A stretch of 64,000 nt of DNA, taken from NCBI GenBank assembly GCA_037349315.1, contig JBAIAC010000026.1, positions 25,077,501 through 25,141,500 on the forward strand, given 5' to 3'. The translations under genes were made by a program, and so were the position numbers. Positions 25,561 to 37,931 of the stretch are shown piece after piece; the first letter of the stretch is position 1; each line of letters starts with the position of its first letter. The notes beneath the pieces were generated by a model that saw only the letters and a list, made by a program, of their open reading frames with translations, did not search any database and was not told the origin of the DNA. Source of the DNA: Chelydra serpentina (taxonomy: Eukaryota > Chordata > Testudines > Chelydridae).

Positions 25561-28065
25561 CTCTGCTCCTTGTATCCCCAAAAGGATGTATTTACTTTAC
25601 AAATCAGGAAGCCCCTCGCCATATGCTCCCTTATAACACACACAGTATGGCAAGGGGGCACAAACTGTAGGAAAACTGTGGGGAGGTGCAGGGTAGCATG
25701 TGAGCAAGAAAGGTACAAAATCCCTTTCTTTGTATAGCGGTCTCAAGTCTCTTTGCAAAACATTCACCTGTAAAAAGGGGTTTCAATCAAGAAGCACGGG
25801 AAGCAGTTGCTTGGAGTGACCCCATTAATTGCAGATTAGTTATTGCAGCTCAGGTATGGGCAAAACCTGCATTCCTCCTCACTTCTGTGGGCATGGAGGA
25901 TTTTGGCTGTGGTGGCAGTGGGGTGGCTTTGATTTGCATGGAGAGCAGAGCAGGATTTGGGGAACACATACAGGTGGTCTGCTCCCCGACTGCCTGGCAG
26001 CACAGTTCCATAAGGCTCCTTGGATGGGTGGAGCTGTTTTGGTGATTCAATCACCTATGCATTTCCACCATCTATTGTGCATGGATATAAGAATGCAGAG
26101 ACTTGCAGCAACCTCTGCTCTTCCTGCAACTGCTTAAGTAGTGTGCAATAGCCATTGGATCCATGAAATCACTGATCCATAGGCCCCACTCAGGTGTATC
26201 TTCAACTTAATCTTTGAGCTGGGCCACCGGGAGCCCTTGTGTGCTATGGAGCCCTGTGCTTCACTAGACACACTGACTATGGTCCGCTTCTGTCAGGCTC
26301 CTTGATTCCTGGGCAGGGAGATTTTACTATGGCTGGGGGTCCACAGAGGCTGGAGGGATGGGAAGAAGCAGGATTTGTCATCGGGAGCAAAAGCTGAGCC
26401 TGCAGTTGTGGCTGCAGAGTGACTATTTTGGTTGCTTGATAAGGATTTGGTGGTTCACGAGTTAATGCTTATTCAACCTTCATCCTCTTCATGGAGTCAC
26501 AGAGCACAGCTGGCAGCCCTGTAGTCAATGACAACACAGCCTGAAGCCAGCTGTGCTGCTGCTCTGTATGTGAGGACTCAAGTGGAGCACTGAGGCGATG
26601 GTCTCTTGAATGTCTATTCAAGGATATGTAGGATTAGGGGGTAGGATATTCTGCAGAATTTTCTGGGTAGCTTTTTTTTTTTTTAATGGCCTTGCCCTTT
26701 GGCTCCATCGTCCGTGCATCGGGCGGGCAAAGCCACAGAATTTCTGAATGTGTCTGTTCATGTTTTTGAAGCTAATTCTATTAAGGGCAAGTTTTCAAAA
26801 CCTGCAAAGTTCAAGATGAGGCAATCAAATAATTTTTTTTTTAATTTAATCAGGCCTGCCTAACTTGTGCATGCATTTATCCTGATTAACACCTGTCACT
26901 TTTGCCTTTTGATTTGTGTTCATAAGCTGAATAATTGCATCTGCAAACTAGGTGCACAACTGCACATGTATCTTTGTTTTTAAATTATTTCTTCTGAGGG
27001 GGTCACTGGAAAGTGAAGAAGGCACTGACTTGAGGGGAGGAGAGCTAGCTTGGAAGACTGTCCTGATTGCTTAGTTATGTGAACACCTTTGGCCAATGAA
27101 CTGAAACTATTTAAAGTTATTTGTAGAGCTGGTTAGAATTTCTGCCCTCATTTCCATCCAACTTCTTCAGTAGAAAGGTTTTTTGACTTGAAAGCTTTTG
27201 GTTTTTCAGCTTTTCAGATGGCAAAGTTTTAATTGAAAACTTGGAACTTTGTGGAAAAACTTTCATTTGACAGAAAAATAGGTTTTAGACCTTTTTTTTT
27301 TTTTTTTAATGCAAGGATTTCTATCAGCTCTGTTAATGTGCAATTCAAGTCAAATGCTTCACCCAGTCATACTCCTGAATTTTTAACCTAATCTCTGAGG
27401 TCTTGACCACAAGCTATTGGTTATTCTGGAGGTCAGGGGCTGGCTCTCCTGTTCTGGTTTTGACCAGAGATTGCATTCTGTACCCGAGAACTTTCCCAAT
27501 GAAAGTTGTTGGCTATGATAAATCAACATTTTCCCCTCATGCACAATTTTCATCAACTTTTTTGGGGGTATGTTAGGAGGTAGAGTCAAGGCTCTACTCA
27601 CTCCCACCCACCTGCTCAGGAGGGCGAGTAGCAAGGCCAAGGAGGTTGCACCATGCAGAAGCATTACTGGCCATAGTCTGAATTTCTGGTTTGGCCATCT
27701 CTAATTAAATAACAGTTAGGTACAGAAGAGTTTTACAATTCCCATTCCCATTGTTTTTAATTATCTTAATTAAAAACAATTGCCAAGGCGCAGAGTCTGG
27801 TTGAACTCTGCTCTGTGCATGATCCTTTGTGCAAAAGTGGGAGGGGAAACAAAGTTGGCTTAAAGACAGAACAGCACCAGGGCTGCTCTAAAAGATGCTG
27901 GCTCCGTCAGCCCCATTGCACTAGGACCCTTCTGATAGCCTAGATTCCAAGGGCACACAAGGTACTTTAGACATGCTCTTTTGTAGACCAGCCAATTATT
28001 TTTCCAATGCAAGGGGTTGACAAGAGAATGGGGAAGAAGCCTGCGTTGTCACTATCTGTGCTGAA
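25561..28065. other. No gene recognised
   Basis: Low-copy AT-rich DNA with short T-runs. One 31-bp hairpin lies at 27750-27780: 14-nt perfect arms (attgtttttaatta) around tct. Otherwise I see nothing. Confidence 0.5.
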
Positions 28066-28198
28066 CTTGCTATCGGGGCCGGCTTTAGGCCGATGCCCCT
28101 GATTCCCCCGAATTGGGCCCCATGCCTAAGAGGGTCCCACAATGTCGAAACCGTTCAAATCGAGCCCCGCACTTCGTAAAGCCGGCCCTGCTTGCTAT
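28066..28198. mobile_element. 117-bp hAT MITE with 8-bp TSD
   Basis: The element at 28074-28190 is flanked by perfect cttgctat duplications (28066-28073 and 28191-28198). The terminal inverted repeats are cggggccggcttta and taaagccggccctg. It has no coding capacity and would have been mobilised in trans by a hAT transposase. Ends and duplication are both clean. Confidence 0.88.
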
Positions 28199-29155
28199 AT
28201 GGATATACAGAGGACTTCTGTCTCCAGGGCTGCCAGTCTGACAACTTTCACAAGTATGAAGTTCTAGTCAAAAGCTATTGACTAGGATTTTATCCTCCAT
28301 GTCAGAAAATGGTGCATTGTGCATGTGTGATTTATCTCCAGCATGAATTTCAGTAGTCATCACAGCATGTGATTTGCATGGCCAGGGTTTTTAATTCTTT
28401 CTACACTGCTGTAACACTTTTTGCTGTAACTTTGGGATCAAGGCCTGCCAGTATGCAGGGATCACATATTTCTTCTGGAGTGATGGAGATGGAGTTTGGA
28501 GGAAATGTGAAGGAATCCTGCCGGGGGAGGGAATAGGAAAGTCTCTAGGGGAGAACAAGGATGGAAAAATCTGAGGGGAGAATATCAAGGAATGTGGGGA
28601 TGAGGAATGGATGGAAAGTGTGTGCATTATGACAGGGACCCCAAAGGTTTAACAGAACTGGATCATATAGGTAGACTAGTGCTATGTACTTGAACTCTGA
28701 ATCTCATGCAGTTAGCCGAATGCAAAATATTTGTTAAAAATGACTAAACAGTACTTAAACACAGAAGCAAGTACATGTTATAATTAGTTTGCTATGGCCA
28801 TAGGTTTCTCATGACATTGGATGTTTTTTATTATCAGTCCTGTTTTCTTAAGCAGCCATTTAGTAGCTTTAAGGTGAGCTTTTATAGTTGGCCTTCCAAA
28901 AGATATGGACACAGTTGGAAGCCCTTCCCCCTTTTTAAAAAAATCTGATATTGTTTGGGGGGTGATGGTTGCTTGACCCTATCAGCAATGTTCAGTCAAT
29001 ATCTGCTGGTCTTGAATTTGCTTTAGAGCCGTAGTCTGGCATGCTTTTGCTAGGAGTTCAGGTTCAGAGCCAAACTGAAGTTATAGCAAATACCTAATTA
29101 ACCTCTGAAAGTCAGCCACTTTGATCTCTAGATTTGGCAAGTAATCAGCTTTATG
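28199..29155. other. No gene recognised
   Basis: Low-copy sequence. Nothing supportable was seen. Confidence 0.5.
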
Positions 29156-29364
29156 GGTCAAATTCTGCTCTCTGTTGCAGCAGGGCCCAATCCTGCATAC
29201 CATTAACAAGAACAATTTTTATTACTGTAGTCCCACTGAGCTCACTGTTCAGGGTAGTATGCTCTAAGATTTATAGTGTTTCCAGGCCCTAAATGTGGAG
29301 TAGCTCCACTGACTCTGGAGTTTCTCTGTATTTACAGCTATGTAACTGAGAGCAGAATTTGCCC
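29156..29364. repeat. Fold-back element with inverted ends
   Basis: The ends ggtcaaattctgctctctgtt and taactgagagcagaatttgc are a good inverted pair. The middle seems to contain a piece of a second fold-back family (gggcccaatcctgca), suggesting nested or composite short elements. Confidence 0.6.
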
Positions 29365-29504
29365 ATTGTCCGTCTCTCTTAAACGTCAGATCTAAACTGA
29401 ATTATTCTTACCATGATGAGGGTCCAGTTCTTAATGTTTTTGTTATGGAAAAGTTAATCTATTTACATTATTTCAGCAATACTTCCTCTGTTGAAAAAAA
29501 TGTC

Positions 29505-29806
29505 TTAGGGTACGTCTATACTTACCCGCTGCTTCGGCGGCGAGTAATCGATCTTCTGAGATCGATTTATTGCATCTTATCTAGAAGCGATAAATCGATC
29601 CTGGAAGTGCGCAACGTCGACAACGGTACTCCTGCTCGCCGCGAGGAGTAAGCGCTGTCGACGGGGGAGCCTGCCCGCCGTGTGTGGACCCGCGGTAAGT
29701 GCTTTGAAGATCGAACTAAGATACTTCGACTTCAGCTACGTTATTAACGTAGCTGAAGTTGCATCTCTTAGTTCAACACGGGGGGGTTAGTGTAGACCAA
29801 TCCTTA
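29505..29806. mobile_element. PIF/Harbinger-like nonautonomous element, TTA TSD
   Basis: The element at 29508-29803 is flanked by TTA on both sides (29505-29507 and 29804-29806), the 3-bp duplication of PIF/Harbinger transposons. The ends gggtacgtctatact and agtgtagaccaatcc are imperfect inverted repeats. The interior is CpG-rich, unlike the AT-rich flanks. It holds several hairpins, including the perfect pair agctacgtta/taacgtagct near 29737-29756 and gatcgattta/taaatcgatc arms. There is no transposase ORF. Confidence 0.78.
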
Positions 29807-31379
29807 GTCATCCTTCATATGTCCTTCATATTGTTACTTTTCTTAGTAGGGTCCTGATTCAGGATCAGAACCTGTTAGCATGGACTTCTACATCCATCTG
29901 GATTCCCATTGAAGTCCATGCTAGATTTAGGGCCTTAAAGTTTATATTTCCTATTAAGATTTTTTTAATGCAATGACTACCAAAAAAAAATCCAAAACAA
30001 AATGAACAGTCTGAATTTTGATTTAAATTGTCTTTTTGTAGACACGTCTCTTTCTACAGTACCTGTCAAAAATGATGTGGAATTTCTGAAACCATGGGCA
30101 GCTTAATGTCCGCCTAGTCAGATTGCAAATCAGTTTTGTCAGGAAAGGGCTTATGTTTTGTTGTGGCTGAAGATGTTTAAACAGCAGGAAAAGGCAAATA
30201 TCTAAGAATTCAAGACTTTAAAGCCTGTAAAATTGTTACTTTTATTCTCAGGCAAATCTCCCTGACTTCAATGAGTTTTTGCCTGAGTAAGGATTGCAGG
30301 ATTTGACCTTTAAATAAATGGGACCTTTAAATAATAGCACAGTTTTGTTAACACAATTGTTTTCTTGGGCAGAAAGCTATTTGCTCTTTACTGGACTGAT
30401 ACCTTATCTTCTAGAAGACTTTACATATAATATTTGTATAACTACATGACTGCAAGCATGCCATGAAAGCAGTTTTTTAAAAAAAGATTACTTACAGAGA
30501 TTGGAATAATTGCTGCCTATTCCAATGTGGATGGAGCTTCCAGAGATGAGAGGAAGATGTAAGAGAAGAACTAAGGAGGGAAATAAAGAGTCCTTAATAG
30601 CAGTTTTGTTTCAGAGCCAGATGTCATTTGATGACACAGGTTGTTGCTAAAGTGCACCCACTCTCTAGTGACAGAGCTGTATATTTCAGATTGTGAATCC
30701 ACAACAGATGCAGTTTGAATGTGTAAATAAAATGAGTTGTTGCTTTGAATTTCCTAGGACTCAGTCTATTTTAGGAAGTGCTATTATACAAGACTTCAGT
30801 GCCTCAAGGATTCCAAAAAGCCATGTTTAGATAACAATGTCATGCAAATAGGCTAATTATTACTGTTCAGCATTTCATCAATTACTGCAATGGGCACCTA
30901 TCCTGGCAAGGCAAAATAATGCTTTCCTAACTTGCTTAAATAAACTAGCTGTGTGCCAAAGTGCGTCTGCAATAGTAAAATGTATCCTAGACTCTATACA
31001 GAATTTGCTAATATTATAAATATTAAACCTGCCCTTTAAAGACTTAGATTTAAATAAAATACAACTATATGCTGTCTGTATATGCAACAAAATCCACACA
31101 AAGTAGCCTACATTATAAGCGTCTTTTCAGGAAGATAGTGATTTGTCTATATAGTTACATCTAAAATAAAAATTACTAGATTTTTATAAAGCTATAATTA
31201 ACGTTTTTGCACATGAAATTATATTTATATTAAACATCTCCTCCCCTCTCTACTACAGTGATAGTTATAAAACACTTCGAGATGTCTAGCATGTAAATAT
31301 TTCTAATCTTGCTCCCTTATCTAGTAAGTAGAGAGAGAGAAAGTATAATCTGCATTTCTGGGTAAAGGCGCACAGCCCC
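29807..31379. other. Upstream of CpG island; one fold-back hairpin
   Basis: AT-rich DNA with a short fold-back at about 30247-30308 (ctcaggcaaatctc / gtttttgcctgag). No coding evidence. If the island promoter fires on the minus strand, this lies inside the first intron. Confidence 0.5.
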
Positions 31380-32350
31380 TTAAACAGAGGGTCGCTGCTC
31401 CGTTTGTTTAACGCCGCTTTTGGAGGGGGAAGGGGGCGTTTAACAGATCTCCACGTTTCCCCTATCTAACCTCACGCTGGGGCCGTACCCCAATGCTGGG
31501 TGGGTGGCAGGGGCCCCAGACGCCGCGCACCCCAGCGCCTAGGAATGCCCCAGCCCGAACTAACCCTGCCCGCCCGGGGCTCTCTGCCGGTCGCGCTGTG
31601 CCTAGGCGGGGCCGGGCTGGCCCCTGGTGCAGCCCGGGGGCGTGGGGCGGCGGAGTTGGGTTTCACCGCGTGGGTGGTGGCGGCTCTGCAGGGCGGTGAC
31701 CCCCCCCCGGGGCAGCCCCCGGGGGCACAGCGCCCCCCCCCCCGCTTACCCGAGCACACGCAGGCGGCCGCGCTCTCCATGCGCCTCGGCGACAGCTCGC
31801 GGGGCTCCCAGGCGGCTCATGGGCGACGGGGCGGCGGCGGCGGGGGAAGAGGCGAGCGCGGCTCCCAGGCGCTGACGCGTCCCGCCGCCTTCTCGGGTCG
31901 GGCGGCCCGGAGCAGCAGCAGCAGCAGGCGGCGGCCCGGCAGGCACCAAGCGCCCATGGAGTCTGCGGGCGGGGGGACGGCGAGTGACCTCAGCCCGGCA
32001 GGGGCCAGCAGGCGGCGGCGGGTCCCTCCCAATGGCCGGGGGCCATCGCTGTCAACCCCCCTCCCGGCGCGGGGAAAGGGGGCGGCGCCAGCGGTGCGGG
32101 TGCTCGCCGCCCGCCGAGCCGCTGTCCTGCGGAGCCCGGGGTCCCGCACGCGGCCAGCTGCTGCGCGGGGAAGGGCGCGCGAGTGGGGAGCGGGGGCCCC
32201 GGGGCGCCCAGATAGCGCCGCGCTCGTCCGCCGGGAAGGTCGCACGGTACCGGGCGGGGCGTGCGCCAGCCAAGGGCTGCTGGCCCGGCACCCTGGCTCT
32301 GCGCTGAGCAGCCTCCAGGCAGCTAATCCTCAAAGGCACCGCGGGTGCTG
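31380..32350. promoter_or_regulatory. CpG island promoter
   Basis: About 970 bp of very GC-rich, CpG-dense DNA stands out from the AT-rich surroundings. It contains GC-box-like gggcggg/cccgcc clusters, a CCAAT-type ccaatgg near 32029-32036, a (CAG)n run at about 31911-31926 and CGG runs near 31834-31849. No TATA box is obvious. Such islands mark vertebrate promoters. Long ORFs on both strands here simply reflect lack of stop codons in GC-rich DNA. Direction of transcription is inferred from the minus-strand start-codon and donor candidate at 31744-31780. Bidirectional activity cannot be excluded. Confidence 0.8.
31750..31780 (-). CDS. Candidate first coding exon (10 codons plus 1 nt)
   Basis: On the minus strand an ATG at 31780 opens MESAAACVCS and one further G, then meets a consensus donor GTAAGC (31749-31744). 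The resulting phase 1 matches the phase-1 start of the LDL-A exon at 14311, where the split codon would read GAC (Asp). An in-frame TGA lies about 13 codons upstream. An upstream ATG in the same frame (near 31957) begins a Leu-rich, signal-peptide-like stretch that ends at this TGA, so it may be a uORF. Alternatively, the true start may lie in another frame or exon. The predicted N-terminus has no signal peptide, which fits poorly with an extracellular LDL-A module. That mismatch, and the 17.4-kb intron, keep confidence low. Confidence 0.4.
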
Positions 32351-32756
32351 AGCGCCTCTGGGAGTCTGGCTCCATGACTTTTGGGCCCAAATAGCCTTCT
32401 CCAGCACCAGTGCTTGCTTTTTGTCTCCTTCCCTCCCTCCCCCCGCACCCCCCACCCCCCCATCTGATGAATCCCACTAATCCCAGTCTTGGGCTAGGGG
32501 TTACTTTGAGAAGATTTTTTTTTTTTTTTGCGGGAGGGGACATCACTTCGCTCTCCGTGTTTCCTTTTTTCCTTTCCTCCTGCTCTCACTGTCACTTTGG
32601 GGGAGGGGGTAGTGAGGAGAGGACTGAAAAGATTCTGTTTTGTTTGTAAATACCATGCGATTTTCTTGCTCTGATAGGTGCTCAGCGCATGGTCAACCTG
32701 TGGAAATCGTTGCCAGGGGATGTAACTTGTGAACGCCAAAGGTGTAACAGGGTTAA

Positions 32757-32935
32757 AACAAAACCTAGATACATTGGTGGAGAATAGATCCATGAATAGC
32801 TGTTAGCCAAGATAGTCAGGGGTGCAAACCATGTTCCTGGTGTTCCTAAACCACCGGCCGCCAGAAGCTGGGGCTGGACGATGCAGGATGAATCCCTTGA
32901 TAATTGCTGTTCTGTTGCTCTGGGTTTCTTTTTAC
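32757..32935 (+). repeat. CR1-type LINE 3' region fragment
   Basis: The order acattggtggagaatag, agctgttagccaagatagtc, ccagaagctggggctggacg and ttgataattgctgttctgt is characteristic of a common reptile LINE 3' region. It is a truncated copy with no ORF. Confidence 0.6.
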
Positions 32936-35432
32936 CTAAGTGATCAATGATATATTCAGCTCTGTTGAACTTCAGTTTGTCTGGTGGCCTTTAGAAGTAT
33001 ATTTTGTTCTCTATAATTGGTGACTTGCCTTGGTGACACTATACATTTTGTGTAATTCCCATAAATACTAGCTGTGAGATGCTGAAAAGCTTCAACTCAC
33101 TGATGTACCCCTGTTAAGCAGGACATCAGCATTAGCGCTTTATCTTGCAGAAATTGCTAACCCTAGCCAAGATTATTCAAAAGTATGAGACACTAATTTA
33201 GGTTTCTCAATCCACATTGGGCATTTAAATAAATTGCCAGATTTTTTAAAGTGCTGAGTATGCATCTGCTCCCCTTGACTTCAGAGGGAAACTGCTTGGT
33301 GCTAAGTACGTCTGAAAAACAGATTGCTTAGCCTCAGGGCTCTGTCTTTGAAAATCTTTGGCCCCATCTGTAATGAGAGCTGTGGATGCTCAATGCTTCT
33401 AAGAAACAAATCAGTGTTGTTTAGATGTGTCAGTTTAGGCACCCAAGTTTGCTAAATTTGTTCTAAGTCATTGGAACTGTGGAGTTCCTGTTCCCCAGGT
33501 CTGCAGTCCACTGTCACTTAGAAGAATTAATAGGTTTGAGTGAAGGAGAAGCCATAGAAAATGTTGAAGTAGGACAGTTCCTTATTGAGCTGAATACTTA
33601 AAAAAAAAATCTGAACATCTATTTATGAAAGACTCTCCATTTGGCAGCATATACTGTGACTTAGCACATTTTTGTTTCTAGGTCAGACCATACAATAGAT
33701 AATATGACCCAATAAAATCTACTGTAGCATTTTCACAGTACACACACAACTTTCCTGCCAGTCAGTAACACTGACACTGTGCACATATTAAATGGTATAG
33801 ATTTTTGCTTATGGCTTCTGACCTCTTAATGATTAAGGAGATCATACAATACATTCTCCCACATTCCATTGTGTGTGTTTTCTGGGTCAGTCATGCACCT
33901 GAATGAAACCAGCACATACTGCTGGATTCAGGTCAGAATCTTATTTGCACGCTTGGTGCAATAAATCAGCAATAATGTGCATCTCCTGGGCTATACTATA
34001 GGAACATTTATATTTAGTCAAATTCATATTTTTCTTTTTTGTTTTGGCAAAACAGACTTTTAATTATAGAGAGAATCCCACAGAAGATGAATGAATCACA
34101 CTCAGAGATCAGTTTGCTATGTTGAACACTAAGTTTTCATACAGAGAGGGAGTGCAAGGACAAAAACATTGAGTTTCAGCTACCAAGGTTTGTTCATACT
34201 CCGACTAGCTAGTCTCGCTAATATTACAAAACAAGGAGCATCTGTATTTCAAAACAGTCTCTTTACTTGGTGATTTACATACTGTATCTCCATGTTATTT
34301 CCCTTCAGTCATGCCAGAATGTGTTTTTCCTAATATTTTGAAATGTGGATCTTGACAGATTGTTGGAAACTCAGATACATTCACATTCGGATCACCATGA
34401 TATTCTCTATGGATGGAATTGTGAAGGGGTGACATTTGCCGTGACTATTTCTCCTTGTACTACATTCAGTGAGTAGCCCTTGCTGAAGACAGATAAGTTT
34501 TATTCCTGGATGATCTTACATTTTTCTTCTATCCAGGGACTTCATTGTGGTTAAGCCACACAATTAGTACAGATTATAGAATTGACAGGGATCTTCAACC
34601 ACATTACCACCTTTTGCAACTAAGAATTTCCTTTAGATTGCTGTTGCTGAGTGCTGAATTGAAGCTGAAGATTGGTAGAAATGTGGTGACTCATAGATGG
34701 GTGCATTTTGAAATGGCTATCCATTTTTGGTAATATAAACTTAATATTTTAACCATATCTCTAATTGACTGACTGATACACCCCAGAAATCTCTTAAACA
34801 TTTAAAAGTTAACATTTAAATATCTGTATCACATCATACTGTTATGGAAAAAAGGTGGTAATGAAATGTATGTTATTGACTTGTTGGGTCATAGTATGGG
34901 CCTTAGCTAAAACACTTCACCATATCATGGTTGTTTGGGAGGACATGGGACTGACTTCTCCGGATGGAGAATCCCAGGCCTTGTCTAGAATATCATCATT
35001 GATTTAGCACCAGCAGGGGTAGCATATACAGGCACTTTTGCCATCGTGTCATCTACCCGGCTTTTGAGCCTGGTCTACACTAGCATTCCTATCCTAGCTA
35101 GCACAGGTGCACCTATGCTAGGTTAACAGTGGAAGAATGTTCCCAATGTAGAGCAGCCCCAGACAATCTGGCTCCAATAGGCATGGGTTAAAGTTGTACC
35201 TGTCTGAGAACTTCCATTGTGTTTCAGAGCCTGACAAAGAGTGGGCGGGGGACAGGATTAACACACACGCCCACCTGGAGTAACCCCTGCTCAGTACTGA
35301 GGAAAGGCACCTTGAAGTGAGGGAAGATGTGGCTTTGGACAGGGGGGTCCCAAGACAAGGTGCAGGGACCAGAAATACAGGACAACATAGAAATAAAGAG
35401 ACTGAGACATTTTTGGCTAAGAACAGTGTGTC
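32936..35432. other. No gene recognised; MITE traces
   Basis: AT-rich DNA upstream of the island. A fold-back trace lies at about 33247-33320 (aagtgctgagtatgc ... ttggtgctaagtac around ccttgacttcagaggg). Fragments with a tgtcta(c/g)a-type TIR core occur near 34978-35000 and 35068-35080. No coding signal. Confidence 0.45.
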
Positions 35433-35502
35433 TTAGGCCTTGTCTGCTTAAGCAATGGGCTGTCTTGCAACTGTGGTTTAGCTGAACTGGTGTTGACTAT
35501 GG

Positions 35503-35941
35503 TGTCACAGGGTTGCTGGTCCCTGTGGATTGGCTAAGCCCAGCTCCCCTGGACCAGGGGCAGGTGAGCCCAATGCCTCCAACTAAAGGGGGCTGGGCTA
35601 TACCTGGGCTGGGCTGCCACTAGGCAAGTTTGAGGAAAGACCCACCCTAGAGCAATCTCCTACATCAGTCAGAGCCAGCCCCTGTGGTGGCTCTCTGGAG
35701 CAGGGGGCCAGAGGCTCAGGGAAGCTGCCCGGTGGCTGTTGCTCTTGGAAGGGAGTAGCACTGACAGAAACTGGGAAGCTGCCAGGAGCAGGAGTGCCAG
35801 AGACCCTTGGAGGGAGTGGCCCAGAAGCCTGACGCTAAGCAAGGAGTTAAAACTGTTTTTTCTGTTTGCTAACCTCTAAGAAAATAAACTGGGCATGGCA
35901 GCACATGCTTTGGAGCCAGGGGGAAATATAGCCTGGTGACA
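35503..35941 (+). repeat. 5' LTR of a Ty3/Gypsy element
   Basis: The segment starts TGTCAC and ends GTGACA, i.e. TG...CA ends within a short inverted repeat. It has an AATAAA signal at about 35882 and lies immediately upstream of gag-like sequence. Its length (439 bp) suits a Gypsy LTR. No matching 3' LTR is present in the window. Confidence 0.6.
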
Positions 35942-37225
35942 TAAAGTGAGATTCCAGCCCATTCCTAGAATAAGGGGGAAGATCGAGGGGGAGATCCACC
36001 TATTAGTGGCATCACAGGTGGCTGCTATGCAGCAGCAGCCACAGCAGACCTGGGCCCTGCTAACGCAATCAGTGGTGATGCATAGAATCAAAACCAGCAG
36101 GAGATCCAGTTTCTCGTGCAACAGAGGGGGCAAGAAGTCCACTCCAAACGGAAGTGGATACAGAAACAGGCCGAACCACAGCCGAACACAGTTGGTGATA
36201 GGAGGACTGGGGGCCGGTTGGCTCTGGGCCTGGTGAAGCTCACACAGGAGGATGACCCTTAAGCCTCCTGCCAAACATTTAAAGATGGCAAAGGCAGTGG
36301 ACTGGGAGGAGTTGGCTTGGATAGTCTGCATGGGCGAGGGGCTGGTAGCTAACTGAGTGGTAAGTGATGAGCAGGTGAACTCCTGTCTGGTGCTGAAGGC
36401 AGCCATCTCGGATCAATTAGAGTTGACTCCTGAGGTCTATAGACACATGGTCCAGAAATTATGTGACTTTGTGATGCTGTGGCTCTGCTTGGAGACTAGT
36501 TCAATGGATAAAGTCCTGTGTCCGATCATCTTGTAGTAGTTCCTAAAGGTTCCATCTTGGAGGGTGCAGAGCTGGGTTAGGTGCTCCCAGCCAGCCTCAG
36601 TGGGGGAAGGTGCGAAGCAAGCTGAAGCCTGCTTTGAGGCTGAAGGAGATGAGCGGCTGGGGCAGTATGGTAAATTGGCAGGAGTTCACCAGGGGATGAC
36701 CCCGGGAAGCTTTTAAGAGGGAAAGACATTGAGTGACAAAAGCACAGGGGGCACACAGGACGAACAAGGGACCTGGGTAGCCCTACAGTCTAGTGGAAGT
36801 ACTCTTGGAAGGGGACCAGGGCACCACTTGGTTTGCTTCAGGTGTGGCCAGTCTGAGCATGTTAAAAGGAATTGCCCAGTTATGGATTACTTAAGCTGTT
36901 ACTACAGTGGGAACAAGCAGTGGGAGCTCACTCTAAAAGTAAGGAGGGACTACAGTGTGTAGAAGCATTTAGGGTGGGGAAAATGGTAGCTAAGAGACTT
37001 GTAGACTTGGGTTGTGGGTGCACTCTGTTTCGGGAAGATTGGGTGAGAGTATGTAGCCTGTATCAACACCTTCCAGCACATGTGTCCTGTCTCCATGATG
37101 AGACCTGCATCTACCCCACCGCAGAAGATGAGCTGGAGGTTCAACTGTGTGTTGGGGTGCTCGAGGGCCTGCCTTGGCCCATAGCTCTAGGGAGAGACTA
37201 CATGGGTTTCTCAGCCATTGTGTAA
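35942..37225 (+). pseudogene. Ty3/Gypsy gag-protease remnant
   Basis: Several broken + strand frames carry a Gypsy polyprotein. A capsid-like section near 36450-36650 reads ETSSMDKVLCPIIL and, after stops, SWVRCSQPASVGE, the kind of C-terminal capsid related to SCAN domains. A zinc knuckle with exact C-x2-C-x4-H-x4-C spacing follows at 36834-36875. An aspartic-protease-like segment begins at about 36995, where the expected D-S/T-G is D-L-G at 37004-37012, and the LALGRD-type C-terminal end is near 37190. The knuckle and protease are in different frames, and stops interrupt gag. The copy is therefore dead. RT, RNase H and integrase are missing. Confidence 0.72.
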
Positions 37226-37931
37226 CCAGGGCCTAGGACAGCAGGCCAGGACGAATGGAAAGGAAGTAAAAGGGCTAGAGGCTGAAGTAAGGATAGGAAA
37301 GAGAGACTGAGAGGGAGATCACGACCTTCCCAGAGGACTGAGGGATCAACTTAGAAAGTGCCAACAAGAGTTGGACAATGTAAACATCTCCTGGGGAAAA
37401 ACGATGAACCAAGTGGTCAGATAAGAACAAGAACAGGGTCACGTGGGGGCCTGAGGGGAAGAGGAAACAAAGCTTGGACCTGCAGGAAGAATTGTCCTAT
37501 GCCCAGATAAAGCAAACTGAACAGGGTACCATACTGACCCAGACTGAGTCCCAGGCCAGCAGGGTACCACAGACCAGATGGAGTCCTGGGCTTGGTGGGA
37601 CATCCTGGGGACCCAAATGAAATCTCAAACCCTGCAGTGGGGACCCACACAGAATCCTGAATTCAACAGTGTACTTATAGGCTGAACTATCCATTAAACA
37701 AGCTAACTGGGGACTCCGACAGGACCCCTCCAACAAGTAGTGGCCCAAATAGTGGGGGAGGGTGGGAAACAGGACGTCAGTTCGGGGAAAGAGACAGGAG
37801 GGGAGTAATAAAACAAGTCCATGGTAAGAGCCCACAAGCTTACAGAATGCCTGGAGTCAACGGAAAGTGAATTGCAGAGCCTCAAGTTTGAGAGAGAACA
37901 ACTTGCAGAATCTTGCAGATTTCCTTTTCTA
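37226..37931 (+). other. Post-protease stretch with coiled-coil-like segment
   Basis: This stretch lies between the Gypsy protease and the CR1. The only feature is an open segment at 37821-37935 whose product is rich in Glu, Gln and Leu in a heptad-like order (ECLESTESELQSLKFEREQL). It may be more of the retroelement or an unrelated fragment. No RT motif is visible. Confidence 0.35.

Noticed and set aside
31817..32245. 142-residue minus-strand frame with a Leu run resembling a signal peptide
   Set aside because: The Leu run is encoded by a CAG/CTG repeat and the frame ends at a TGA before any good donor. Kept only as a possible uORF.
31500..32351. 283-residue open frame on the + strand through the CpG island
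   Set aside because: GC-rich DNA lacks stop codons in every frame. The product is Arg/Pro/Ala/Gly-rich without domains, and equally long frames occur on the other strand.
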